Counted from the first letter of the stretch, positions 1 to 8,660 are shown. The stretch is DNA of 36,008 nt from Rhodospirillaceae bacterium (GCA_029267445.1 JAJUIU010000040.1:1-36008), one strand, 5' to 3'. The notes: a model not told the origin generated them from the sequence alone. A program made the numbers and translations.

Positions 1-31
1 GGGGCGGGCGCCAGTCCTGCCGGGTGCCGCG

Positions 32-1432
32 GTGGCGGCCGCCTTCCGACGCCGGACGGCGTCGCGCCGGGCGCTGGCGGCGGCGCGCTGGCGTCGCGTG
101 CCGGCGGTCGTCGCCGTGCTGGGCGCACTCGTCTCCATCCTGGTGTCGCCGACGGCGCTGGTGCTGATGGGCATTCCCTACAACCTGCCCTTCGGCAACC
201 CGGTGCTGAAGATCCACCCGGGCAGCTACATCGTGCTGCTGGCGCTGATGCTGGCGCTGGCCGCGCGCAATCCCTTCAGCATCGTCACGCACTGGACGCG
301 CGCCTTTCCGGTTCCGGTCGCCTATGTCGGGGCCTGCGCGCTGGTCCTGGTTTATTCGCTCGTGCGCTACGGCAGCTCCGGCGTGGCCTTCATCGTCGAC
401 ACCCTGTTGGTGCCCGGCATCCTGCTGCTCCTGCTGCTGGACGCCCCGCCCACCCTGGCGCGCAGGGCGCTCGGTTTCGCCCTGACGGCCCTCGTCCTCA
501 ACGCCCTGATCGGCATCGGGGAGACGGTGACCGGCTCCCGCGTGATGCCCTACATCGTTGGCGACGAGCCGGTGATCGAGGTGCATTTCCGCGCCACCGC
601 CCTGATGGCGCATCCGCTGGCGAACGCGCTCGCCACCATGCTCGCCATCTTCGCGCTCGCGGCCTGGCCGGTTCGGCCTTGGCGCAAGGCGTTCCTCTAC
701 CTGCTGCTCGGCGTGGCGCTCGTGGGGTTCGGCAGCCGCACGGCCCTGGTCATCACGCTGGCGCTGGTGGTGGTCCTGGTCGTCGGCCGGTTCCTGCGCG
801 GCCTCGTCGCCAACGACCTGCTGCCCGCCCACATCGTCGGGGTGCTGGCGGCCATCGTGGTGATCCCGATCGTCGCCACGGCGGCCTACATCTGGTTCGA
901 CGCCGGCGTGCGCATCGTCGAGACCTTCTACTGGGACAGCAGCGCCAACGCGCGGCTGGAGGCGTTCCACATCTTCGACCTGCTGCGACCGGAGGAGCTG
1001 GTCTTCGGCATCAGCGCGGAAGCCATCGCCGAGAAGCTCGAACTCCTCTCCTTCTATTACGACGTGGAGGTGATCGAGAATGTGTGGATCCTGCTGCTGC
1101 TGCAGTTCGGCATGATCCTCTGCGCCATCTTCGTGGCGGCGTTGCTGGCCATGATCCTCTGGCTGGCCCGTTGGCAGCCCGCCGTGGGCTGGGCCATGAC
1201 GGTGGCCTTCCTGATCTCCATCTCCAGCAACAACAGCCTCGCCACCAAGTCGCCCGCCCTGACCTTGTTCGTGCTGCTGGCCGTGGGCATGGCGGCCCTG
1301 CACCAGATGGAGCGGGCGCGCCGCCGTCGCGCGCGGCCCGTGCTCCATCCGCCCCGGCCGGTGCCGGTGGGCAACGTCAGGGGCGGCGTCAGCGGCGGCT
1401 TGCGCGGTCTGCGCGGGCGGGTGCCGGCATGA
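32..1432 (+). CDS. VpsF-like polysaccharide biosynthesis membrane protein (O-antigen polymerase/ligase-like)
   Basis: A 466-residue polytopic inner membrane protein with about ten hydrophobic segments. The central stretch RATALMAHPLANALAT (about residues 187-202) followed by a GSRTAL motif near residue 235 is the pattern I associate with VpsF-type exopolysaccharide proteins, which resemble Wzy/WaaL polymerases and ligases. The likely role is polymerising or ligating lipid-linked sugar units at the periplasmic face. The C-terminal ~45 residues are Arg/Gly-rich and cytoplasmic-looking. The GTG at 32 is only a provisional start: the frame stays open to the window edge, so the gene may begin upstream. 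The stop overlaps the next start as ATGA, indicating translational coupling with the glycosyltransferase. Family assignment is by memory of motifs, not by search. Confidence 0.72.
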   Translation: MAAAFRRRTASRRALAAARWRRVPAVVAVLGALVSILVSPTALVLMGIPYNLPFGNPVLKIHPGSYIVLLALMLALAARNPFSIVTHWTRAFPVPVAYVGACALVLVYSLVRYGSSGVAFIVDTLLVPGILLLLLLDAPPTLARRALGFALTALVLNALIGIGETVTGSRVMPYIVGDEPVIEVHFRATALMAHPLANALATMLAIFALAAWPVRPWRKAFLYLLLGVALVGFGSRTALVITLALVVVLVVGRFLRGLVANDLLPAHIVGVLAAIVVIPIVATAAYIWFDAGVRIVETFYWDSSANARLEAFHIFDLLRPEELVFGISAEAIAEKLELLSFYYDVEVIENVWILLLLQFGMILCAIFVAALLAMILWLARWQPAVGWAMTVAFLISISSNNSLATKSPALTLFVLLAVGMAALHQMERARRRRARPVLHPPRPVPVGNVRGGVSGGLRGLRGRVPA

Positions 1433-2637
1433 CGGGCGGTGCGGACGGTCGGCCCTCGGTGCTGTTCCACCTGCCGCACATGCGGCCCGGCGGGGCCGAA
1501 CGGGTGACCGCCATCCTGGCCGGCTGGCTGGTGGAGCGCGGCTGGCGGGCGGGACTCGTCCTGAACCGCGCGGAGGGGGCGCTGCTCGACACGCTGCACC
1601 CGGCCGTGGCCGTCCACGACCTCGGAGCGGCGCGAACGGCAGCCGCCGTCACCCCGCTGCTGCGCACGCTGATGGCCGCCAGGACGGACATCGTCGTCGG
1701 CATGCTCCCCTACTGCAGCGTCAGCCTGCTGCTCGCCCGGCTCGCCGGCGCCACGGCGGCGCGGACGGTGGTGGCGGAGCATGGCGTCCTCTCGGCGGAG
1801 ACGGCCGAATCCCGCAGTCCCCGCCTGATCCGCGCCCTGATCCGGACGACGTACTCCCGGTCCGACGCGCTGGTCGCCGTCTCGCGCGGGGCCGCGCGCG
1901 ACATGGCCGCGCTCGCCGGGGTGCCGCCGTCGCGGGTGGCCGTCATCCACAATCCCGTGGCCGGGGACGCGGACACGGCACCGCCCCGTCCGGACGATCC
2001 CTGGTTCGCGGCGGGGGAGCCGCCGGTGCTGGTGGCGGCCGGGCGGCTGGTGCCGCTCAAGGGCTTCGACACGCTGCTCCAGGCCGTGGCGCTGCTGCGC
2101 GGACGGCTGCCGGTGCGGCTGGTGATCCTGGGGGAGGGGCCGGAGCGGAACCGCCTGCTCGCGCTGCGCGACCGGCTGGACCTCGCCGCCCATGTGCGGC
2201 TGCCCGGCCATGTCGCCGACCCGGCGGGGTACATGGCGGCGGCGGCGGCGGTCGTCGTCTCCTCCGTCCGGGAGGGGTTCGGCAACGTGCTCGTGGAGGC
2301 GATGGCCCTGGGCACGCCCGTGGTCAGCACGGACTGCCCGCATGGCCCGGGCGAGCTGCTGGAGGGGGGGCGTCTCGGCCCCCTGGTTCCCGTCGGCGAT
2401 GCGGCCGCCCTGGCCGGGGCGATCGCCGCCACGCTCGCCGCACCGCCCGATCCGGCCCCGCTGCGGCGGCGGGCGGCCGACTTCACGCCCGCGCGCTGCT
2501 GCGCCCGGTGGGAGGATCTGCTGCTGTCCCTGCTGCCCGGTGCGGCGGCGGTTCAGTCGCCGGCATCCCCCAGGCGGGTGGATCGGGTCGGGCCCGACCG
2601 CGCGTCGGGAAACGTGGCGGACACGTCGTCCACATAG
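1429..2637 (+). CDS. GT4-family glycosyltransferase
   Basis: A 402-residue GT-B fold glycosyltransferase. The N-terminal domain carries the GGAERV acceptor-side motif (about residues 20-25). The C-terminal domain has the AAGRLVPLKGF motif opening the donor domain and the EGFGNVLVEAMALGTPVVS segment, whose E-x7-E residues contact the nucleotide sugar in this family. It probably transfers a sugar during exopolysaccharide assembly in the cytoplasm. The ATG at 1429 overlaps the TGA of the VpsF-like gene, which fixes the start and implies an operon. The last ~30 residues read through the 3' end of the convergent lyase gene (85-nt antisense overlap) and look non-conserved. The sugar specificity cannot be read from the sequence. 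Confidence 0.9.
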   Translation: MTGGADGRPSVLFHLPHMRPGGAERVTAILAGWLVERGWRAGLVLNRAEGALLDTLHPAVAVHDLGAARTAAAVTPLLRTLMAARTDIVVGMLPYCSVSLLLARLAGATAARTVVAEHGVLSAETAESRSPRLIRALIRTTYSRSDALVAVSRGAARDMAALAGVPPSRVAVIHNPVAGDADTAPPRPDDPWFAAGEPPVLVAAGRLVPLKGFDTLLQAVALLRGRLPVRLVILGEGPERNRLLALRDRLDLAAHVRLPGHVADPAGYMAAAAAVVVSSVREGFGNVLVEAMALGTPVVSTDCPHGPGELLEGGRLGPLVPVGDAAALAGAIAATLAAPPDPAPLRRRAADFTPARCCARWEDLLLSLLPGAAAVQSPASPRRVDRVGPDRASGNVADTSST

Positions 2638-3413
2638 AGGTGGCCGATCCCGTAGTAGTGCCCGACGCCGAACACCCAGCCCTCCGACCGCTCGAAGAAG
2701 CGGCCCACCGGATAGGTCTCATGGCGCGAGACGTCCAGCAGCTCCCCGTCCACGTACCACTCGATCTGGTCGCCCTCGTGAAGCTCGGCGCGCACCTCGA
2801 ACCAGCGGCCGAGCGGCAGCGGCATCGTCCGGGGCGTGTAGCCCCAGTCGTTGGCCCAGTGGTTGACGAAGACCACCGGTCGTGAGCCTTCCCCGCCCCA
2901 GCGCGACGCAGGGGCGATGTTCAGCCACCAGCTCGGGTCCTGCCGCCAGGACCCGTCATGCCGGCCCTGTTCCTTGAACTGGAACAGGTTCACCCAGGAC
3001 CGGTCGGCCTCGTAGTCGGGCGGCAGGAGGAACCACGCCCGATAGGTGCCCGACGGGTCGCCGCCGTTGGGCAGGGGGGCGATCCGGCGGCCGAACTCGT
3101 CGCGCTTCCCGATGGACGACCACTCCTTGTAGATCTTCGCATGCGGGCGTTCGTCGGCCCAGCCCGGCCGCTCGAACCGGGCCGCGTAGCGCCCGCTGTG
3201 GGGCGCCACGCCAAGGGTCTCCGCCGTGCCGATCCGGTTTCCCGGCTGTCCCGGCCCCTGCCGGGGGTCCAGCGCCTGGACGAAGCTCCAGCCGCGGAAA
3301 TCCCCGCTCTCGAACCCGTCCTCGAACCGGGCCGCGTCGGATGGCCCGGCGCAGGCGCACAGCAGCGTGGGAATGGCGGCGAGGCCCAGGCGAAGGCGGC
3401 GCGTCCCGACCAT
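2553..3413 (-). CDS. Putative polysaccharide lyase-like lipoprotein (heparin lyase I/PL20-like jelly roll)
   Basis: A 286-residue exported protein. The N-terminus has Arg residues, a hydrophobic stretch and an LCAC lipobox with Cys21 as probable lipidation site. The mature part begins FEDGFESGDF and contains RAWFLLPPDY, WVNLFQFKE and GRWFEVRAELH, a pattern of beta strands with Trp/Phe that resembles concanavalin-like polysaccharide lyases often found in exopolysaccharide loci. The expected role is trimming or releasing the polysaccharide made by the neighbouring plus-strand genes. It lies 6 nt downstream of the histidine kinase on the same strand, so the two are likely co-transcribed. Catalytic residues were not identified with certainty; a non-catalytic carbohydrate-binding role is possible. 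Confidence 0.62.
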   Translation of the reverse strand: MVGTRRLRLGLAAIPTLLCACAGPSDAARFEDGFESGDFRGWSFVQALDPRQGPGQPGNRIGTAETLGVAPHSGRYAARFERPGWADERPHAKIYKEWSSIGKRDEFGRRIAPLPNGGDPSGTYRAWFLLPPDYEADRSWVNLFQFKEQGRHDGSWRQDPSWWLNIAPASRWGGEGSRPVVFVNHWANDWGYTPRTMPLPLGRWFEVRAELHEGDQIEWYVDGELLDVSRHETYPVGRFFERSEGWVFGVGHYYGIGHLYVDDVSATFPDARSGPTRSTRLGDAGD

Positions 3414-3419
3414 CGCGCC

Positions 3420-4598
3420 TTATGCTCCGTCGATCGTGAGATCGACCTCAGTCCGCCAGCCGCCATCCGTCATCGTCCGCAGATCGGCGCCGATCTGTCC
3501 GGCCAGCGCCTGGACGAGCAGGGTGCCCACGCCCTGGGCGGCCGGCGCGCCGTCCGGCCGACCCACCCCGTCATCCTCCACCGTCAGCGCGACCCTGTCC
3601 GGGGCCGGACGGCGCAGGGCGATGCGCAGATGACCGGTCCTGCCGTCGGGGAAGCCGTGCTTCAGGCTGTTGGACGCCAGTTCATTGACGATGAGCGCCA
3701 GCCGCATGGACAGCTCCGATTCCAGCGGCGACGGTTCCAGATCGAGCGAGATGCGGATCCGCTCCGGCGCGGGGGAAAGGCCCTCCAGGCCCTCCACCAC
3801 CGCCGCGATCTGGCGCGCGAGGTCGACCTTGCGCAGGTCGCCGGTGGCGTACAGCTCCTCGTGCACGCCCGCCATCACGGCCAGCCTCCGCCCGACCCGT
3901 TCGATGGCGTCGCGCGCCAGGCTTCCGACCGGCATGGTGGAGCACTCCACCTGGACGATGGCGGTCACCGCCTGCAGGGTGTTCTTGACCCGGTGGTGCA
4001 CCTCCCGCAACAGCACCTCCCGCTCGGCCAGGCTGTCGCGTAGGGTGGCGGCGGTCTGCTCATGGCTCGCGCTCTCCTCCCGCAGCGCGGCCACCAGGGC
4101 CCGGCTCTCGATCCGTTCCATCGCCATGACGGCGAGGCTGTGAAGCAGCTCCGTCTCCTCCCGCCCGAATTCGGGATGCGGGACCTGGTCGATGACGCAG
4201 AGCGTGCCGAGGGACAGGTTGTCCGCCGTCAGCAGCGGCGCGCCCGCGTAGAACCGGATGGCCGGCCCGCCGGTCACCAGCGGGTTGTCCTTGAACCGGG
4301 GATCGGCCGTGGCGTCCCGCACGATCAGCGGTTCGGTGTCGGCGATCGTGTGGGCGCAGAAGGCGATGTCCCGCGTCGTCCATTCGGTCGCCAGCCCATG
4401 GCGCGATTTGAACCATTGCCGCCGTTCATCCAGCAGGCTGATCAGCGAGATCGGCATGCCGAGAAGGCGGGCCGCGAGCCTCGTGATGCGGTCGAAGGCC
4501 TCCTCGGGCGGCGTGTCCAGGATCCGCATCCGACCCAGGGCCGCCAGCCGCTCGGGTTCCCGTGCGGGAACCGGCGGCATGGGATTCTGTCCAGCCAT
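3420..4598 (-). CDS. GAF-domain sensor histidine kinase, HisKA_2/HWE-like
   Basis: A 392-residue soluble kinase with no transmembrane segment. Residues about 15-165 form a GAF domain typical of sensors starting ERLAALGRMRILDTPPEE. The dimerisation/phosphoacceptor segment is REVHHRVKNTLQ (residues 199-209; His201/202), the hallmark of the HisKA_2/HWE group common in Alphaproteobacteria. The ATPase domain follows, with N-box VNELASNSLKHG and the G-boxes EDDGVGRPDG and GVGTLLVQALAGQI. No receiver domain is attached and no response regulator lies beside it, so the partner is encoded elsewhere. Kinases of this group often act in general stress or light/redox signalling. ATG at 4598. It is the first gene of a probable operon with the lyase-like lipoprotein. 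Confidence 0.9.
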   Translation of the reverse strand: MAGQNPMPPVPAREPERLAALGRMRILDTPPEEAFDRITRLAARLLGMPISLISLLDERRQWFKSRHGLATEWTTRDIAFCAHTIADTEPLIVRDATADPRFKDNPLVTGGPAIRFYAGAPLLTADNLSLGTLCVIDQVPHPEFGREETELLHSLAVMAMERIESRALVAALREESASHEQTAATLRDSLAEREVLLREVHHRVKNTLQAVTAIVQVECSTMPVGSLARDAIERVGRRLAVMAGVHEELYATGDLRKVDLARQIAAVVEGLEGLSPAPERIRISLDLEPSPLESELSMRLALIVNELASNSLKHGFPDGRTGHLRIALRRPAPDRVALTVEDDGVGRPDGAPAAQGVGTLLVQALAGQIGADLRTMTDGGWRTEVDLTIDGA

Positions 4599-4808
4599 TC
4601 ATGCCCCGCAAGCGATCACAGGCTTCTAATCTACGGGACCTACTGCCGTATTCGGATGATCATTTAAGGGTTACCCCAGCCCAACGGATCGCCGGTGCGG
4701 GGCGGGATGCGCCGCCCGTCACCCGCCCACCAGGGCATCTCATCCGGAGTAGGAGCGGCGCCGCTTGTCAGTTACCATCCGCACGACGGGCAAGGGTCGG
4801 ATGGCGGC
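4599..4808. other. Divergent intergenic region
   Basis: These 210 bases separate the minus-strand kinase from the plus-strand FrhB-like gene and must hold promoters for both. The part at about 4615-4680 is noticeably richer in A/T than its surroundings, which fits a promoter region. I could not assign convincing -35/-10 boxes or an operator. Confidence 0.4.
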
Positions 4809-6035
4809 ATGGACGGGGAAGCGAACGATACGGGGGTCTGGGCGCCGGCCATGGGGGAAGCCGCACCGCGCGGCCTTTGCACCGACTGCGGCATCTCCCG
4901 CACGGCCGAACCCAAGCGCTGCGGCACGGCCTGCCAGTTCATCAAGCCGGACTATGCCGGCATGGAGGCCCTGGTCCACGGCCGCGCCCGCGATCCGGCC
5001 CGGCCGGACGAGCTTTGGTTCGGGCCGTTCCGCCGCATGGTGCGGGCCTCGCTCGCCAGCCCGAAGCCCGGCGCCCAGTGGACCGGCATCACCACCCGCA
5101 TCGCCGAACGGCTGCTGGAGACCGGGGCGGTCGACGCCGTGCTCACCATGGCGCCCGACCCGCAGGACAAGTGGCGCCCGGTCCCGGTGATCGTCACGAA
5201 GGCGGAGGGGATGGCCTTCTGCCGCGGCATGCGGATGGGCTACGCGCCGCTGCTGGCCCTGCTGGAACCGGCGAAGGCCAAGGGGTACCGGCGCCTCGCC
5301 GTCGTCAGCATCCCCTGCCAGGTCTACGCCCTGCGGCGCATCGAAGCGGAGCTGGACCTCGAGCGGCTGTACGTCATCGGCACGCCTTGTTCCGACAACA
5401 CGACGACGGAACGCTTCCACCAGTTCCTGGCCCTGCTGTCGGACCGGCCGGAGACGATCACTTATCTGGAGTTCCGGGCCGACTATTACGTCGAGCTGCG
5501 CTTCGCCGACGGGCGGAAGAAGGAGGTGCCCTTCCTGCTGCTGCCCATCTCCAAGCTGCCGCCCGACTTCTTCCCCATGACCTGCCGGACCTGTGTGGAC
5601 TACACCAACGTCCTGGCCGACATCACCGTGGGCTACATGGGCGGCCAGGGGGAGCAGTGGCTGCTGGTCCGCAATGAGAAGGGCGAGGAGCTGCTGTCCC
5701 TGCTGGGGGACGAGGTGAGGCTGTCCGCCCCCGGCACCGGCGGCAAGCGGGCGGGCCCCGTGAAGGGCTTCCTGGAGAATACGAGGCTCGCGGCCGGCGG
5801 CCTGCCCCTGCGCCAGATGCCGGACTGGCTGCGGCCCATCGTCGGCTGGCTGATGCCCAAGGTGGGGCCCAAGGGTCTGGAGTTCGCCCGCGCGCGGGTG
5901 GAGATGAAGGCGATCGAGACGGTGCTGCACCTCCGCCGCGCCTTCCCGGCCCGCATGAAGACCATGATCCCGCCCCATGTCTGGACCCTGGTGGCCCAGT
6001 ACGGCGTGACGCCGGAGAAAGGCGAGCGGGAGTAG
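4809..6035 (+). CDS. FrhB/FdhB-family Fe-S flavoprotein (BciB/HCAR-like reductase)
   Basis: A 408-residue protein of the coenzyme F420 hydrogenase/dehydrogenase beta-subunit family, which includes bacterial divinyl chlorophyllide reductase BciB and plant 7-hydroxymethyl chlorophyll a reductase. Conserved cysteines are visible at the N-terminus (Cys24, Cys27, Cys38, Cys42), in the [12 protein letters not shown] and IGTPCSDN segments, and in [10 protein letters not shown] (Cys259, Cys262), consistent with FAD plus iron-sulfur clusters. The family moves electrons, usually from ferredoxin. No photosynthesis, F420 or hydrogenase genes are nearby, so the substrate is unknown. The frame is open upstream to 4695, but the upstream residues look untranslated. 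I chose ATG 4809; ATG 4851 is also possible. Confidence 0.75.
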   Translation: MDGEANDTGVWAPAMGEAAPRGLCTDCGISRTAEPKRCGTACQFIKPDYAGMEALVHGRARDPARPDELWFGPFRRMVRASLASPKPGAQWTGITTRIAERLLETGAVDAVLTMAPDPQDKWRPVPVIVTKAEGMAFCRGMRMGYAPLLALLEPAKAKGYRRLAVVSIPCQVYALRRIEAELDLERLYVIGTPCSDNTTTERFHQFLALLSDRPETITYLEFRADYYVELRFADGRKKEVPFLLLPISKLPPDFFPMTCRTCVDYTNVLADITVGYMGGQGEQWLLVRNEKGEELLSLLGDEVRLSAPGTGGKRAGPVKGFLENTRLAAGGLPLRQMPDWLRPIVGWLMPKVGPKGLEFARARVEMKAIETVLHLRRAFPARMKTMIPPHVWTLVAQYGVTPEKGERE

Positions 6036-6048
6036 GGCCCGAAAGTCA

Positions 6049-6074
6049 GGAACGACTGCCACCTCCACCTGTTC
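6049..6074 (+). promoter_or_regulatory. Candidate EcfG-type stress promoter upstream of the zinc dehydrogenase
   Basis: GGAAC at 6049-6053 is followed after 17 bases by GTT at 6071-6073. The consensus of the alphaproteobacterial general stress sigma factor EcfG is GGAAC-N16/17-cGTT, so the fit is good except for the base before GTT. It lies 35 nt upstream of the ATG at 6109, and an almost identical arrangement precedes the SRPBCC gene. Confidence 0.5.
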
Positions 6075-6108
6075 GGGTTACCGGACATGCAAGCGGCGGA
6101 GGACGACG

Positions 6109-7293
6109 ATGCGGGCGCTGGTCTGGCACGGCAAGGGGGACATCCGGTACGACACGGTCCCGGACCCCCGGATCGAGGAGCGGACCGACGCCATCGTGAA
6201 GGTGTCGAGCTGCGCCATCTGCGGCTCCGACCTGCACCTGATGGACGGCTACATCCCCTTCATGGAGTCCGGCGACGTGCTGGGCCATGAATGCATGGGG
6301 GAGGTGGTCGAGGTCGGGCCGGAGACGAAGGACCTGAAGGTCGGCGACCGGGTGGTCGTGCCCTTCACCATCACCTGCGGCAAGTGCGAGCAGTGCCGCA
6401 AGGGCAACTATTCCGTCTGCGAGAACAGCAACCGCAACGCGGCGCTCGCGTCCCGGATGTTCGGGCACACCACGGCCGGGCTGTTCGGCTATTCCCACAT
6501 CACCGGGGGCTACGCCGGCGGGCAGGCGGAGTATGTCCGCGTGCCGTTCGCCGACACCACCGTGATCAAGGCGCCGAAAAACGGCCTGTCGGACGAGCAG
6601 CTTCTGTTCCTGTCCGACATCTTCCCCACCGGCTGGCAGGCGGCCGTCCACTGCGACATCGAGGAGGGCGACGTGGTCGCCGTCTGGGGCTGCGGCCCCG
6701 TGGCGCAGTTCGCGATCAAGAGCTGCTTCATGCTGGGGGCCCACACGGTCATCGCCATCGACCGGGTGCCGGAGCGGCTGGAGATGGCGCGGCAGGCCGG
6801 CGCCATCACCATCGACTTCGAGAAGGAGTCGGTGCTGGAGCGGCTGAACGACCTCACCGGCGGGCGCGGCCCCGACAAGTGCATCGAGGCGGTGGGCATG
6901 GAGGCGCATGCCGGCCTCGGCTCCGCCCAGGGCCTCCAGGGCATGTACGATAAGGCGAAGGCGGCGCTCATGCTGGAGACGGAACGGCCGGCCGCGCTGC
7001 GCGAGGCGCTCTACGCCTGCCGTCCCGGTGGCATCGTGTCGGTGGCGGGCGTGTTCGGCGGCATGGCCGACAAGATCCCGCTGGGCGCCTTCATGAACAA
7101 GGGCCTGACCCTGCGCACAGGCCAGACGCATGTGAAGCGCTTCGCCGAGGACCTGCTGCGCCGGATCGAGGAGGGGGAGATCGACCCCACCTTCGTCATC
7201 ACCCACCGCCTGTCCCTCGCGGACGGGCCGGAGGCCTACCACACCTTCCGCGACAAGAAGGACGGCTGCATCAAGGTCGTCCTGACCCCCTGA
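6109..7293 (+). CDS. Zinc-dependent alcohol dehydrogenase, glutathione-independent formaldehyde dehydrogenase-like
   Basis: A 394-residue medium-chain dehydrogenase. Catalytic zinc ligands are Cys38 in CAICGSD and His60-Glu61 in LGHECMGE. The structural zinc lobe has Cys90, Cys93, Cys96 and Cys104. The Rossmann motif GCGPVAQFA lies near residues 194-202, and [10 protein letters not shown] supplies the acidic residue that favours NAD(H). The length and the insert around residues 270-310 match the subgroup often annotated as glutathione-independent formaldehyde dehydrogenase; the true substrate is uncertain. A GGAGGA ribosome binding site precedes the ATG. The small gene at 7304 follows after 10 nt and is probably co-transcribed. 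The EcfG-like box upstream suggests stress induction. Confidence 0.88.
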   Translation: MRALVWHGKGDIRYDTVPDPRIEERTDAIVKVSSCAICGSDLHLMDGYIPFMESGDVLGHECMGEVVEVGPETKDLKVGDRVVVPFTITCGKCEQCRKGNYSVCENSNRNAALASRMFGHTTAGLFGYSHITGGYAGGQAEYVRVPFADTTVIKAPKNGLSDEQLLFLSDIFPTGWQAAVHCDIEEGDVVAVWGCGPVAQFAIKSCFMLGAHTVIAIDRVPERLEMARQAGAITIDFEKESVLERLNDLTGGRGPDKCIEAVGMEAHAGLGSAQGLQGMYDKAKAALMLETERPAALREALYACRPGGIVSVAGVFGGMADKIPLGAFMNKGLTLRTGQTHVKRFAEDLLRRIEEGEIDPTFVITHRLSLADGPEAYHTFRDKKDGCIKVVLTP

Positions 7294-7303
7294 GGAGCGA
7301 AGC

Positions 7304-7528
7304 ATGACGACCGACAGCAAGCAGGGGCGGGGCGAACCGTCGCTCGAGGGCGCCCTTCATTCCGACCCCCACGCCAACGCCCGCGACGCCGAGCGTGACA
7401 TGGGCGACGAGGCCGCCAAGCGCCGTGAGACCGAGCAGGCGCAGGCTAACAAGCGCGCGGCGGAGAAGGATATCCGCAGCCCGGAACCCGGGGTCCGGCA
7501 GGGCACCACGCGCCAGCCGCCGGACTGA
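7304..7528 (+). CDS. Small highly charged hydrophilic protein, unknown function
   Basis: A 74-residue protein with no hydrophobic segment. It is rich in Asp, Glu, Arg, Lys, Ala and Gln, and residues about 20-60 would form an amphipathic or disordered helix. A GAGGAG ribosome binding site lies 5-6 nt upstream of the ATG, and the gene follows the dehydrogenase by 10 nt, so it looks genuine and operonic. The composition recalls small hydrophilic stress proteins, but I do not recognise a family. Confidence 0.65.
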   Translation: MTTDSKQGRGEPSLEGALHSDPHANARDAERDMGDEAAKRRETEQAQANKRAAEKDIRSPEPGVRQGTTRQPPD

Positions 7529-7559
7529 CGCGCCGCGCGTTCGCGCTATCCGAAAGACC

Positions 7560-7585
7560 GGAACGGTCGCGCGGCTCGCCTGTTG
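7560..7585 (+). promoter_or_regulatory. Candidate EcfG-type stress promoter upstream of the SRPBCC gene
   Basis: GGAAC at 7560-7564 is followed after 17 bases by GTT at 7582-7584, the same spacing and the same preceding T as the box at 6049. It sits 75 nt upstream of the ATG at 7660. The leader between them contains a 7-bp inverted repeat (CCGGCCC/GGGCCGG) and a GGGAGG ribosome binding site. Confidence 0.5.
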
Positions 7586-7659
7586 ACGGGCCTACGGTTT
7601 CCAACCTGACCCGGCCCGTTCCATCCAACCCAGGGCCGGTCTCCATCGGGAGGTCAGAC

Positions 7660-8637
7660 ATGACGGATTACGGCTCGTACGGACGCGGGGGCTCCAGCTA
7701 TGGCGCCGGCGGTTCCGCCCAGGGTGCCGGCGGCTATGGCGGCTACAGTGACGACGACGAGATGGGCTATGGCCGCGAAAGCTACGGCGGCGGCTATGGC
7801 GGCTACGGCAGCTTCGGCGGCCAGGGGTACGGCCAGTCCCAGGGTCAACGGGCCCAGGGCCAGCGTGGCGGCCAGGGCACGGGCAACGCCTACCAGATGG
7901 CGCCGCTCGTGGTTGGCGGCCTGATGGCGGCCCTTGGCCTGCGCCGGGGCGGCTGGCTCGGCTATGGCATCGCGCTGGCGGGCCTCGGCGTCATGCAGCA
8001 GAGCTTCAGCGGCAAGCCGGCCATCCAGGAATGGCTGGGCTATGGCGATGACGGCGATCATGAGGGCCGGGCGGTTACCGCTTCGCATTCGGTGACCATC
8101 AACCGGTCGGCCGAGGATCTCTACAAGTTCTGGCGCGACTTCTCCAACCTGTCGCAGGTGCTCTCCAATATCGAGCGCATCGACGTGATCGACGACCGCC
8201 ACTCGCATTGGGTCGCCAAGGCGCCAGGCGGCATGCACGTGTCCTGGGACGCCGAGGTCACCGACGACCAGGAGAACCGCCGGATCGCGTGGCGCTCGCA
8301 GCAGGGTGCGGACGTGCCGAACTGGGGCCATGTCGAGTTCCGCCCGGCCCCGGGCGGGCGTGGCACCGAGCTGCACGCCGTGATCCGTTACGAGCCGCCG
8401 GCCGGCGCCCTTGGCCGCATGGTCGCGAAGATGTTCATGCGCGAACCGCAGGAGCAGATGCGGATGGACCTGCAGAAGTTCAAACGCGAGATGGAGACGG
8501 GCGGGATGGGGACCTCCTCCAGCTCCATGGCGTCCAGCTCCACGGGCTCGACCGGCACCGGCACGGCGGCGACCGGCAGCACCGCCACCAAGGGTGCCAG
8601 CTCCACCAGCGGCCAGACTGTCACCGGCGACATCTGA
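7660..8637 (+). CDS. SRPBCC (polyketide cyclase/START-like) protein with Tyr/Gly-rich N-terminal tail
   Basis: A 325-residue protein in four parts. Residues 1-75 are low-complexity, dominated by Gly, Tyr, Ser and Gln with many YGG, SYG and GYG units. Residues about 80-125 hold one or two short hydrophobic segments (APLVVGGLMAALGL and GIALAGLGVM), possibly membrane-associated. Residues about 145-285 form an SRPBCC/cyclase-dehydrase domain beginning SVTINRSAEDLYKFWRDFSN, with VSWDAEV and IAWRSQQGADVPNWGHVEF. The last 40 residues are a Ser/Thr/Gly tail. Related proteins, often paired with dehydrogenases and small hydrophilic proteins, occur in stress-inducible clusters, but their ligand is unknown. 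The Tyr/Gly tail resembles prion-like regions of eukaryotic RNA-binding proteins in composition only. Confidence 0.82.
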   Translation: MTDYGSYGRGGSSYGAGGSAQGAGGYGGYSDDDEMGYGRESYGGGYGGYGSFGGQGYGQSQGQRAQGQRGGQGTGNAYQMAPLVVGGLMAALGLRRGGWLGYGIALAGLGVMQQSFSGKPAIQEWLGYGDDGDHEGRAVTASHSVTINRSAEDLYKFWRDFSNLSQVLSNIERIDVIDDRHSHWVAKAPGGMHVSWDAEVTDDQENRRIAWRSQQGADVPNWGHVEFRPAPGGRGTELHAVIRYEPPAGALGRMVAKMFMREPQEQMRMDLQKFKREMETGGMGTSSSSMASSSTGSTGTGTAATGSTATKGASSTSGQTVTGDI

Positions 8638-8660
8638 TCGTCGTCGCGTCCTGACGCTTC

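Noticed and set aside
679-1428. Upstream extension of the glycosyltransferase frame
   Set aside because: It overlaps the membrane protein in another frame, encodes Arg/Ala/Gly-rich text, and the ATG at 1429 fits both the domain start and the ATGA overlap.
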